12,370 nt of DNA, taken from NCBI GenBank assembly GCA_003021915.1, contig PXOY01000042.1, positions 7,291-19,660 on the forward strand, given 5' to 3'. The stretch is from Parcubacteria group bacterium SW_4_49_11. Lineage in GTDB: Bacteria > Patescibacteriota > Minisyncoccia > SW-4-49-11. Of the stretch, positions 1-5,237 are shown in pieces. The translations under genes and the position numbers were made by a program. Numbering within the stretch: position 1 is the stretch's first letter; every line of letters begins with the position of its first letter. The notes under the pieces are model-generated. The model saw nothing but the letters and a program-made list of their open reading frames with translations, was not told the DNA's origin and ran no database searches.

Positions 1-1059
1 AATAGTACGTTTCGTATTCCGGAGATCAAGCGAGGCGGGGTCTTTGAGGTTCGCATTCGCGGACGGTTAAGCGGTACGCCGCAAGAATCCGGAGTTGGGA
101 AAGCCAAAGTGGGAGTAAATGCCGAAAACGGCTTTTTAGGATACACGAGGGTCAAAGATTCAACGTCGATTTCCGAAGCGTATGTAGCGCTCTCTCATAA
201 CGTGAAGGGTGATGTGCAAACGATTTCCGCGGGAGAAGATCTGACCTATAAGATTACGTTTGAGAATACCACCGATGTTCCGATTCGCAATTGGAGACTG
301 CGCGCGAAGCTTTCTGGGGAGTTGTATGATCTGTCCACGCTCGTTCCCTCGAACGCTTCGTTTGACGCGAGTACGAATACGCTTACCTGGACGCCGTCCG
401 GACTTCCCGATCTGCGGGTGTTGGAAGCAGGAGAAAAAGGGAGTGTGGAGTATAAGATTTCCCTAAAAGATCGGGTTCCGGTGAATTCGCCTGATGACAA
501 AAATTATACCGTACAGAGCAAAGCCTCGTTTGAAAGTGACGAGATCCCCGCGGAATTGGGCGTAAACAAGGTAGTGGAGAGTAATATTTCCGAGGTGAAG
601 ATGCATACGAAGTTCTTTGCCTCCTCCACCAAAAACTATAACAGCAATATTTCTTCTATCGTAAATAGCGGACCGAATCCACCCCAGATCAATAAACGGA
701 CGACATATACCATCAAGTGGGAGGCGGACAACTTAACAAACACAGTTTCGGGAGTGAAGTTCCAAACGTCGCTTCCCCCCAACGTCGAATGGACCGGCCA
801 AACGGAAACTGGAGGAGGAGACTTAACCTATAAAGAAGGGTCGCGAGTAGTCACATGGACAATCGATTCCATCCCACCGCACACCGGATTCTTAAATCCC
901 ACGCAGAGGGCGGTCTTTCAGGTGGCCATCACCCCGCCGCCCAATACTGAAAGCCGGATGCAGCTTCTTAAACCGACCTCGTACGAGGCCACTGATGTGT
1001 TCACCAATAAACAATTCCAAGGCACGTTAGAACGCCTTCGTGTGCCCTTAGCGCAATAA
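1..1059 (+). CDS. DUF11-type repeat surface protein, 5'-truncated
   Basis: The reading frame is open from base 1 to the TAA at 1057-1059, giving the last 352 residues of a longer protein whose start lies left of the window. A GTG at 109 is in frame, but coding continues upstream of it, so it is not the start. The sequence is extracellular-like: rich in Thr, Ser, Asn and Pro, with at least two beta-sandwich-like units. Each carries the pattern of an opening segment such as SAGEDLTYKITFENTTDVPI, then a tract like TNTLTWTPSGLPDL, then GEKGSVEYKI; the second unit shows RTTYTIKWEADNLTN and VVTWTIDSIPPHTGF. This is the layout of DUF11/'conserved repeat domain' proteins, which are usually secreted or cell-surface stalks. 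I see no C-terminal membrane helix or sorting signal in this portion. The family call is from pattern recognition; the binding role is unknown. Confidence 0.7.
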   Translation, partial: NSTFRIPEIKRGGVFEVRIRGRLSGTPQESGVGKAKVGVNAENGFLGYTRVKDSTSISEAYVALSHNVKGDVQTISAGEDLTYKITFENTTDVPIRNWRLRAKLSGELYDLSTLVPSNASFDASTNTLTWTPSGLPDLRVLEAGEKGSVEYKISLKDRVPVNSPDDKNYTVQSKASFESDEIPAELGVNKVVESNISEVKMHTKFFASSTKNYNSNISSIVNSGPNPPQINKRTTYTIKWEADNLTNTVSGVKFQTSLPPNVEWTGQTETGGGDLTYKEGSRVVTWTIDSIPPHTGFLNPTQRAVFQVAITPPPNTESRMQLLKPTSYEATDVFTNKQFQGTLERLRVPLAQ

Positions 1060-1070
1060 TGAGAAGCCTG

Positions 1071-1133
1071 AAAAAGTAGCACGTAGCAGGTAGCGAGTAG
1101 CAAGGAAATACTAAATACCAAATACTATATTCT
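1071..1133. repeat. Heptad tandem-repeat spacer with two units (GTAGCNN and AAATACN)
   Basis: GTAGC recurs at 1076, 1083, 1090 and 1097, and AAATAC at 1106, 1113 and 1120, both at exactly 7-nt period. Bases 1071-1110 are an exact inverted copy of 4698-4737. The array fills most of the 90-bp spacer between the DUF11 gene and gpmI, whose 3' ends converge here. Confidence 0.85.
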
Positions 1134-1155
1134 AACTACTCACTCCGTGCTACTT
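1071..1155 (-). terminator. Possible long-loop terminator for gpmI
   Basis: Read on the minus strand, AAGTAGCAC (from 1147-1155, containing the gpmI stop codon) can pair with GTGCTACTT (from 1074-1082), which runs into TTTTT. An inner GTGAGTAG/CTACTCGC pairing strengthens the fold. The loop is long, so termination is only a possibility. Confidence 0.3.
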
Positions 1156-2733
1156 CGGCATCTTCGGCCGTGGGAGATCGAGTGTCTTTAACAGGGAATA
1201 CCCGGTCATCTCTTCCGGTTTCTCAAGACCGAATATATCGAGGATGGTGGGCGCAATATCCGCTAAAATCCCTTTGGCCCGCGCGTCAAGTTGGTAATTT
1301 TCGTGCGCTTCCTTGTCTTCTACTTCAAATTCGTGGCCCGCGAGGTACACCGGTACCGGGTTGGTCGTATGATTCGTGGTGGATTTGCCGGTGGTCATAT
1401 CAAACATATCCTCGCAGTTGCCATGATCGGAGGTGACCAAAAGTATGCCGTTAAATTCTTGGATGGTTTTCCAGATAGTGCCGATCTGTTGATCGACAAA
1501 TTCCATAGCTTCTTTCGCCGCCTCAAAATCGCCGGTGTGACCGACCATGTCCGGGTTGGCGAAGTTCGCGAGAACAAAGTCGTATTCGCCGCTTTTCACC
1601 GCTTGTTGCACCTTCTGAGCGATTTCCGCCGCTTGCATTTCCGGCGTGTCATTGTAGTTTTTGGCGCCCGAAGACGCCACCAGCGACCATTCTTCGCCCT
1701 CCCATGCTTGTTCTTTGCCGCCGTTAAAAAAGTAGGTAACGTGCGCGTACTTTTCTGTCTCTGAGGTGTGGAGTTGCGTCTTCCCACCCTCACTGAGCAT
1801 TTGCGGAAGCGTGTTTTGTACATCGCGCGGGGGGAACGCAATATCCACCGGTAACTGATCTTCGTACCGCACCATGGTGGTCACGTAGAGATTTTCGGGG
1901 AGTTCGCGCTCAAATTTCGCCAGAGACGGAAGGGCGAACGCTTTGGTAATTTGACGCGCTCGATCTTCACGGAAATTAAAGAACACAATGGCGTCGTTCT
2001 CTGCGACTAAGCCGTCTTCGTTGAGGACAGTGGGAGGGATGTATTCATCAGTGGTGTCATTGTCGTAGTAGGTCTGTAACGTCGTGGCATAGTCTTCGCC
2101 GTGCTCGCCTTTACCATGGGTTATACAGTCGAAGGCCTGTTTCGTGCGATCCCAATTTTTATCTCGGTCCATGGCGTAAAAGCGGCCCATAACCGTCGCA
2201 ATTTCGCCCGTGCCTTGGTCCTTGATGAATTCGGTGAGCCGTTCGAGCATGTTTTTGCCTTCGGTCACCCCCGAGTCCCGACCGTCGGTGAAAGCGTGAA
2301 TGTAAAGATCCGAGACTCCTTTTTGGCTCGCGAGTTCCACCAAGGCTTTGAGATGATCAAAGTTACTGTGTACACTCCCCGGTCCCACCAGTCCCATAAT
2401 ATGTAGTTTGGAGTTATGTTTTTTCGTATGGTCTATGGCGTTCGTAAGGGCGTCGTTGGAGAAGAAGGAGCCGTTCTGAATACTCACCGAAATGCGTGGT
2501 AAATTCTGATAAATGATCCGTCCCGATCCCATGCAGAGATGTCCCACTTCCGAATTGCCCGCGGTACCCCAAGGGAGACCGACACTCATGGCAGAAGCTT
2601 GCAGTAACGCATAGGGATACGACGTTTTAAGAGACTGGAGGGTAGGCGTTGAGCTCTGAGCGAAGGCGTTTCTTTCGTAATTTTGCGTATATCCTACGCC
2701 ATCTAACACCAGAAGAACTACGGGACGTTTCAT
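1150..2733 (-). CDS. gpmI: 2,3-bisphosphoglycerate-independent phosphoglycerate mutase
   Basis: This 527-residue enzyme interconverts 3- and 2-phosphoglycerate in cytosolic glycolysis and gluconeogenesis. It belongs to the alkaline-phosphatase superfamily and has two metal ions. Visible motifs in order: LVLDGVG with metal ligand Asp11; TAGNSEVGHLCMGSGR with the phosphorylated Ser61; HAFTDGRD (146-153); VMGRFYAMDRDKNWDR (181-196); FFNFREDRARQ (251-261); MVRYEDQ; SETEKYAHVTYFFNGG (324-339); NPDMVGHTGDF (393-403); TSDHGNCEDM (434-443). Length is normal for the family (about 510-550). The usual SPKVxTYDxxPEM segment is changed to a SSGAKNYNDTPEM form near residue 354. The ATG at 2731-2733 has no clear Shine-Dalgarno. 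The gene stands alone, with convergent and divergent neighbours. Identification is secure. Confidence 0.97.
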   Translation of the reverse strand: MKRPVVLLVLDGVGYTQNYERNAFAQSSTPTLQSLKTSYPYALLQASAMSVGLPWGTAGNSEVGHLCMGSGRIIYQNLPRISVSIQNGSFFSNDALTNAIDHTKKHNSKLHIMGLVGPGSVHSNFDHLKALVELASQKGVSDLYIHAFTDGRDSGVTEGKNMLERLTEFIKDQGTGEIATVMGRFYAMDRDKNWDRTKQAFDCITHGKGEHGEDYATTLQTYYDNDTTDEYIPPTVLNEDGLVAENDAIVFFNFREDRARQITKAFALPSLAKFERELPENLYVTTMVRYEDQLPVDIAFPPRDVQNTLPQMLSEGGKTQLHTSETEKYAHVTYFFNGGKEQAWEGEEWSLVASSGAKNYNDTPEMQAAEIAQKVQQAVKSGEYDFVLANFANPDMVGHTGDFEAAKEAMEFVDQQIGTIWKTIQEFNGILLVTSDHGNCEDMFDMTTGKSTTNHTTNPVPVYLAGHEFEVEDKEAHENYQLDARAKGILADIAPTILDIFGLEKPEEMTGYSLLKTLDLPRPKMPK

Positions 2734-2765
2734 AAGAAATGGGTATTAGGGGCTTTCTCTGATTC

Positions 2766-2795
2766 ATACTAATCCACATTACCCATGTTTGACAA
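2766..2795 (-). promoter_or_regulatory. Candidate sigma70-type promoter of gpmI
   Basis: On the minus strand TTGTCA (2790-2795, 5 of 6 to consensus) and TAGTAT (2766-2771, 4 of 6) are 18 nt apart. The -10 box lies about 32 nt upstream of the gpmI ATG. Confidence 0.45.
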
Positions 2796-2830
2796 ACCGG
2801 CCTCCTCCTCGATAGTCTAAACATATAAAA

Positions 2831-2836
2831 TATAAT
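2831..2836 (+). promoter_or_regulatory. Consensus -10 box (TATAAT) for the membrane-anchored protein gene
   Basis: A perfect TATAAT lies 11 nt before the ATG at 2848, so a transcript starting about 7 nt downstream would have only about a 5-nt leader. No good -35 box is visible at the expected spacing. Confidence 0.5.
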
Positions 2837-2847
2837 ACAAATTGTTT

Positions 2848-3648
2848 ATGAATAAAAACCAAAAAATGTCAGAAGCAGATGTACATCGATTAGGGTCAGT
2901 TGCGGCCAAAACCGCTACTCTTATTGTATTTACCCTTTTGGCCGTACTCGTGGGCGCAGTTCTTCAAAAGATTGTGTTTTTGAATCAAAATTACGCGCTT
3001 CGATCCGTATCAAATACCGGTTTTGCCGAGCGACGCGGACAACTTGACCTTCGGTATACGAGTGGTGAAATTACGAATGTCGATGTAGAAAATGGGATGC
3101 TGACCGTTAAACCTAACGGCTCGAACCGTACGTTTGCCATTGACAGCGCAACGAAGTTCGTGCAATGGGATGATTCTTCTACCAACGCGTCCGCTGAGCA
3201 AAACGGGACGGCCAGTACGGCCTCTACGCTTCCGGAACCTCCTTACCAGGTTAGTTCGATGAGCGTCAGTGCCTTACAGGAAGGTATGCAGGTTGGTGTG
3301 TATACGGATTCCAGTTTATTAGACTCGCAGAATTCCAACTCCAACGACGAAACGCCCCGAGCGATTTTGGTTGCGACGTTGGTGTCCGACGGACAACAAC
3401 AAGACTCCGAGGATGAAAATACATCCCAAGAAGAGCAAACGCAACAAAACGAAACTGATCAAAACCAGAACCAGAACAACGGAAGCAGTTCTAGTAGCGA
3501 AGACACCTCCAGTAACGGAAGGAGCTCCAATGACGGAAGCACGACAGACAGTAACGACAGTACGCAAGAAGAAGAAAATACGGACGAATCAAACGATCAG
3601 GGCACCACGAGTGGTGGAAGCACCATTGAGGGCGAAGTGAGTTACTAA
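2848..3648 (+). CDS. Membrane-anchored protein with DUF5666-like domain and Ser/Asn/Gln-rich tail
   Basis: This 266-residue protein has a short cytoplasmic start, one membrane helix at about residues 19-41 (TATLIVFTLLAVLVGAVL), then an extracytoplasmic part. Residues about 70-100 (GEITNVDVENGMLTVKPNG, then TFAIDSATKF) follow the small beta-barrel pattern of DUF5666-like domains; a matching strand set near 140-170 (MSVSALQEGMQVGVYTD and ILVATLV) would complete it. From about 175 to the end the chain is low-complexity Ser, Asn, Gln, Glu, Asp and Thr, probably disordered and exposed. I prefer the ATG at 2848 over the in-frame TTG two codons earlier, because of the better codon and the TATAAT just upstream. 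A strong terminator follows the stop. The domain name is a weak call and the function is unknown. Confidence 0.75.
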   Translation: MNKNQKMSEADVHRLGSVAAKTATLIVFTLLAVLVGAVLQKIVFLNQNYALRSVSNTGFAERRGQLDLRYTSGEITNVDVENGMLTVKPNGSNRTFAIDSATKFVQWDDSSTNASAEQNGTASTASTLPEPPYQVSSMSVSALQEGMQVGVYTDSSLLDSQNSNSNDETPRAILVATLVSDGQQQDSEDENTSQEEQTQQNETDQNQNQNNGSSSSSEDTSSNGRSSNDGSTTDSNDSTQEEENTDESNDQGTTSGGSTIEGEVSY

Positions 3649-3666
3649 CAGACACTAGTTATCCAA

Positions 3667-3700
3667 CGTCCGGTTGCGAGCTGTCGCAATCGGGCGTTTT
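3667..3700 (+). terminator. Rho-independent terminator
   Basis: A 12-bp stem (CGTCCGGTTGCG at 3667-3678 with CGCAATCGGGCG at 3685-3696, two G-U pairs) has a 6-nt loop and is followed by TTTT. It lies 18 nt after the stop codon at 3648 and just before the tRNA promoter. Confidence 0.8.
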
Positions 3701-3703
3701 AAA

Positions 3704-3732
3704 TTGACGTGTCCGTATGCTCTTGCTATAGT
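3704..3732 (+). promoter_or_regulatory. Promoter of tRNA-Pro(UGG)
   Basis: TTGACG (3704-3709) and TATAGT (3727-3732) are 17 nt apart, with a TG extended -10 at 3724-3725. The predicted start is about 5 nt before the mature tRNA. It is the best promoter match in the window. Confidence 0.8.
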
Positions 3733-3743
3733 TGGGTTTGAGA

Positions 3744-3816
3744 CGGGAAGTGGCGCAATGGCGAGCGCACCTGCTTTGGGTGCAGGGGGTTGTGGGTTCG
3801 AGTCCCACCTTCCCGA
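3744..3816 (+). tRNA. tRNA-Pro (anticodon UGG)
   Basis: The cloverleaf folds by eye: acceptor CGGGAAG/CTTCCCG; D stem GCGC/GCGC with a short AATGGCGA loop; anticodon stem CCTGC/GCAGG around loop TTTGGGT (anticodon TGG, G37 as usual for proline); T arm GTGGG-TTCGAGT-CCCAC; discriminator A at 3816. CCA is not encoded (CGA follows), so it must be added by a nucleotidyltransferase. Confidence 0.95.
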
Positions 3817-3840
3817 CGAAATCGAATTACTACGGTCACT

Positions 3841-3887
3841 GAAAAAACATACATGTTTTTTCCGGAGCTCTAGCGAGCTCCTATTTT
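3841..3887 (+). terminator. Two terminator-like hairpins after tRNA-Pro(UGG)
   Basis: The first is GAAAAAACAT (3841-3850) pairing with ATGTTTTTTC (3853-3862). The second is GGAGCTC-TAGC-GAGCTCC (3864-3881) followed by TATTTT. The second fits a Rho-independent terminator for the tRNA transcript. It overlaps the left edge of the first direct-repeat copy by three bases. Confidence 0.6.
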
Positions 3888-3925
3888 CGGGGGACTGCCA
3901 ATAGCAACACCTCACTGGCGTTGAA
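3879..3925 (+). repeat. 47-bp direct repeat, copy A (left boundary of the isochorismatase cassette)
   Basis: This matches 4619-4665 at 40 of 47 positions with a constant 740-bp offset. It contains the exact shared core GGGACTGCCAATAGCAAC (3891-3908) and CACTGGCGTTGAA (3913-3925). It ends in GTTGAAT (3920-3926), which fits the GTTRRRY core of integron attC sites. The ATG of the next gene is 6 nt further on. Confidence 0.85.
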
Positions 3926-4660
3926 TATATCATGAAAGAAGACAACATGAACACAGCGCTCATACTTATCGACTTCATCAACGAGATCGTTGATGAGAGA
4001 GGGAAATTCGCCGGCAAGGGCTATCCGGCCTTTGTGAAGGAGCGTGGCGTTCTCGAGAACGTCAACGGCGCGATCGCCAAGGCGCGAGCAAAAGACATTC
4101 CCGTCATGTTCGTTCGGGTCGGGTTTTCATCCGACTACCGCGAATGGCCTGAGTCGTCCCCGCTCTTTGGAGCCGCCAAGAAGTTCGGCGCGCTCCAACT
4201 CGACACTTGGGCGACGGAGATCCATTCGTCTCTTGATAAGACGGACACGGATTTTCTTATCACCAAGCACCGCGTAAGCGCGTTCTACGCGACTTCGATC
4301 GAAGCGATTCTTTCGACGCTCAAGGTGGACACAATCCTCCTCGGTGGCGTAGCGACGGATATGGCCGTTCAATCGGCAGCCCGCGAGGCGCACGACCGCG
4401 ACTATCGTACAGTGGTGCTCGAAGACCTATGTGGGGCTGGAAACGATGAAGACCATGAGCACACACTCCGTCTTCTCGCCAAGGTGATGGAGGTGGCCAA
4501 GAGTGACAATGTTCTTGAGCTGAACTAGAATTTGGCTCGCTCACCCCAACAGATTCTGTGGATGCTATCTCCAGTACCTTGTTTCTTTCCCAAGAATTCC
4601 CATCCGGGTCACCTTGGTTCCTATTTCGTAGGGACTGCCAATAGCAACGTCCCACTGGCG
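3921..4660 (+). mobile_element. Candidate 740-bp gene cassette carrying an isochorismatase-family gene
   Basis: The unit runs from one GTT core to the next: gene first, short 5' leader, then about 130 bp of non-coding DNA ending in repeat copy B. One promoter-poor gene plus one repeat, in the same orientation, is the organisation of integron-type cassettes. The gene is clearly more GC-rich (60% in one 60-base line counted, against 45% in a sampled pepA line), which suggests an outside origin. Against a standard integron: no integrase gene is in the window, and I cannot find a matching RYYYAAC box at the left end of either repeat. The direct repeats are seen; the mobility is inferred. Confidence 0.45.
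3932..4528 (+). CDS. Isochorismatase/cysteine-hydrolase-fold protein lacking the catalytic Cys
   Basis: The 198-residue protein has the Rossmann-like fold of the isochorismatase family, which includes nicotinamidases and other amide hydrolases. Visible motifs are TALILIDFINE with catalytic Asp14, FLITKHRVSAFYAT with catalytic Lys112, and GGVATDMAVQSAAREAHDRD (138-157). In the last motif the usual nucleophile position (TDxCV) is Ala145, so the Asp-Lys-Cys triad is incomplete. Substrate and activity therefore cannot be assigned. I kept the ATG at 3932, but the in-frame ATG at 3947 is equally likely: it follows a purine-rich GAAAGAAG, and family members usually start just before this first strand. 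The gene fills the 740-bp unit between two direct repeats. It has higher GC than its neighbours and no convincing promoter of its own. Confidence 0.9.
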   Translation: MKEDNMNTALILIDFINEIVDERGKFAGKGYPAFVKERGVLENVNGAIAKARAKDIPVMFVRVGFSSDYREWPESSPLFGAAKKFGALQLDTWATEIHSSLDKTDTDFLITKHRVSAFYATSIEAILSTLKVDTILLGGVATDMAVQSAAREAHDRDYRTVVLEDLCGAGNDEDHEHTLRLLAKVMEVAKSDNVLELN

Positions 4661-4665
4661 TTGAA
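4619..4665 (+). repeat. 47-bp direct repeat, copy B (right boundary of the cassette)
   Basis: This is the second copy of the repeat at 3879-3925. It can fold with an inner stem GGGAC (4631-4635)/GTCCC (4649-4653) inside an outer stem GTTC (4617-4620)/GAAC (4663-4666), and it ends in GTTGAAC (4660-4666). The inner stem is not preserved in copy A. The 309-base gap from 4529 to 4837 holds this repeat, the heptad-repeat copy at 4698 and a candidate acyP promoter; I see no gene there. Confidence 0.85.
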
Positions 4666-4697
4666 CAGGTATGAACGTATACACCTATTCTAAATAC

Positions 4698-4737
4698 TAT
4701 TTCCTTGCTACTCGCTACCTGCTACGTGCTACTTTTT
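4698..4737 (-). repeat. Inverted second copy of the GTAGCNN heptad repeat
   Basis: These 40 bases are the exact reverse complement of 1071-1110. With one extra base, similarity continues into an AGCCTG motif (AGCCTGAAAAAGT at 1065-1077 against AGCCTGCAAAAAGT here). The four GTAGC units keep 7-nt period. A 29-codon open frame from 4671 through this repeat is a by-product of its composition. Confidence 0.9.
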
Positions 4738-4784
4738 GCAGGCTTCAGGATTCTTTTTAATCAACTGTACATCATACTTTGTGA

Positions 4785-4790
4785 TATAGT
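4785..4790 (+). promoter_or_regulatory. Candidate extended -10 box for acyP
   Basis: TGATATAGT (hexamer at 4785-4790) is an extended -10 element about 48 nt before the acyP ATG. The -35 region is poor. Confidence 0.4.
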
Positions 4791-4837
4791 AAGGGGAGAG
4801 TATATACATCCGAGTTCAGCAAATAACCTCCCGGGAT

Positions 4838-5110
4838 ATGGAACAGACACACTACAATATTCACGTTACCGGACGCGTGCAGGGGGTGTTTTATCGGAAA
4901 TCAACCTTACAGAAAGCTCAAGAATTGGGGGTTGCCGGCTACGTACGAAATCAGCCGGACGGCTCGGTGTACATCGAGGGAGAAGGATTTCCGGATAAGC
5001 TTGATACGCTCGTGTCATGGTGTTGGAACGGTCCGGAACTGGCTCGTGTGGAAGACGTTCGGGTAGAGAACGGAGAATGGCACGGGTTTGTAACGTTTGA
5101 AGTGAGATAG
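4838..5110 (+). CDS. acyP: Acylphosphatase
   Basis: The 90-residue protein matches the normal length of acylphosphatases, small cytosolic enzymes that hydrolyse the carboxyl-phosphate bond of acyl phosphates such as carbamoyl phosphate and 1,3-bisphosphoglycerate. The signature VTGRVQGVFYR (10-20) carries the phosphate-binding loop and catalytic Arg20. GYVRNQPDGSV (34-44) carries the catalytic Asn38. VYIEGEG and the FVTFEVR C-terminal strand complete the ferredoxin-like fold. The ATG at 4838 sets the usual start distance before the first beta strand. No Shine-Dalgarno is evident. The gene is followed 49 nt later by tRNA-Pro(CGG), with no terminator visible between them. Confidence 0.96.
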   Translation: MEQTHYNIHVTGRVQGVFYRKSTLQKAQELGVAGYVRNQPDGSVYIEGEGFPDKLDTLVSWCWNGPELARVEDVRVENGEWHGFVTFEVR

Positions 5111-5121
5111 ACGCTACAACG

Positions 5122-5150
5122 TTGATTTTTGCGGTTATACATGGCACAAT
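5122..5150 (+). promoter_or_regulatory. Candidate promoter of the tRNA-Pro(CGG)-dus unit
   Basis: TTGATT (5122-5127) and CACAAT (5145-5150) are 17 nt apart, each 4 of 6 to consensus, with a TG extended -10. The -10 box is 9 nt before the tRNA. Confidence 0.45.
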
Positions 5151-5159
5151 AGGAAAATG

Positions 5160-5232
5160 CGGGAAGTGGCGCAATGGCTAGCGCGCGCGCTTCGGGTGCG
5201 CGAGGTTGTGGGTTCGAGTCCCGCCTTCCCGA
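5160..5232 (+). tRNA. tRNA-Pro (anticodon CGG)
   Basis: Acceptor CGGGAAG/CTTCCCG, D stem GCGC/GCGC, anticodon stem CGCGC/GCGCG around TTCGGGT (anticodon CGG), T arm GTGGG-TTCGAGT-CCCGC, discriminator A at 5232. CCA is not encoded. It differs from tRNA-Pro(UGG) at only 9 of 73 positions, mostly in the anticodon arm, so the two are probably duplicates. Confidence 0.95.
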
Positions 5233-5237
5233 CATGT

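Noticed and set aside
1071..1133. CRISPR array
   Set aside because: The units are 7 nt with no spacers; nothing in the window has 20-40-nt repeats separated by unique spacers, and no cas genes are present.
1291..1764. 157-codon plus frame
   Set aside because: It is antisense to the well-supported gpmI gene, with Arg/Phe/Val-rich nonsense composition.
3655..4017. 120-codon minus frame
   Set aside because: It reads through the antisense of tRNA-Pro(UGG) and the start of the isochorismatase gene; it is a known kind of spurious call across tRNA genes.
4320..4655. 111-codon minus frame across repeat copy B
   Set aside because: It is antisense to the isochorismatase gene and the repeat; no protein-like features.
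4542..4666. A canonical attC site (RYYYAAC to GTTRRRY)
   Set aside because: The right core fits, but the best left candidate, CCCCAAC, violates the first position and no matching L boxes pair, so I did not label it attC.
4671..4760. 29-codon plus frame starting just after repeat copy B
   Set aside because: Its position mimics a second cassette gene, but it is made of the heptad repeat (inverted copy at 4698-4737), so it is not a credible gene.
5157..5237. N-terminal extension of dus
   Set aside because: It would translate the tRNA-Pro(CGG) gene; family members start near ATG 5238.
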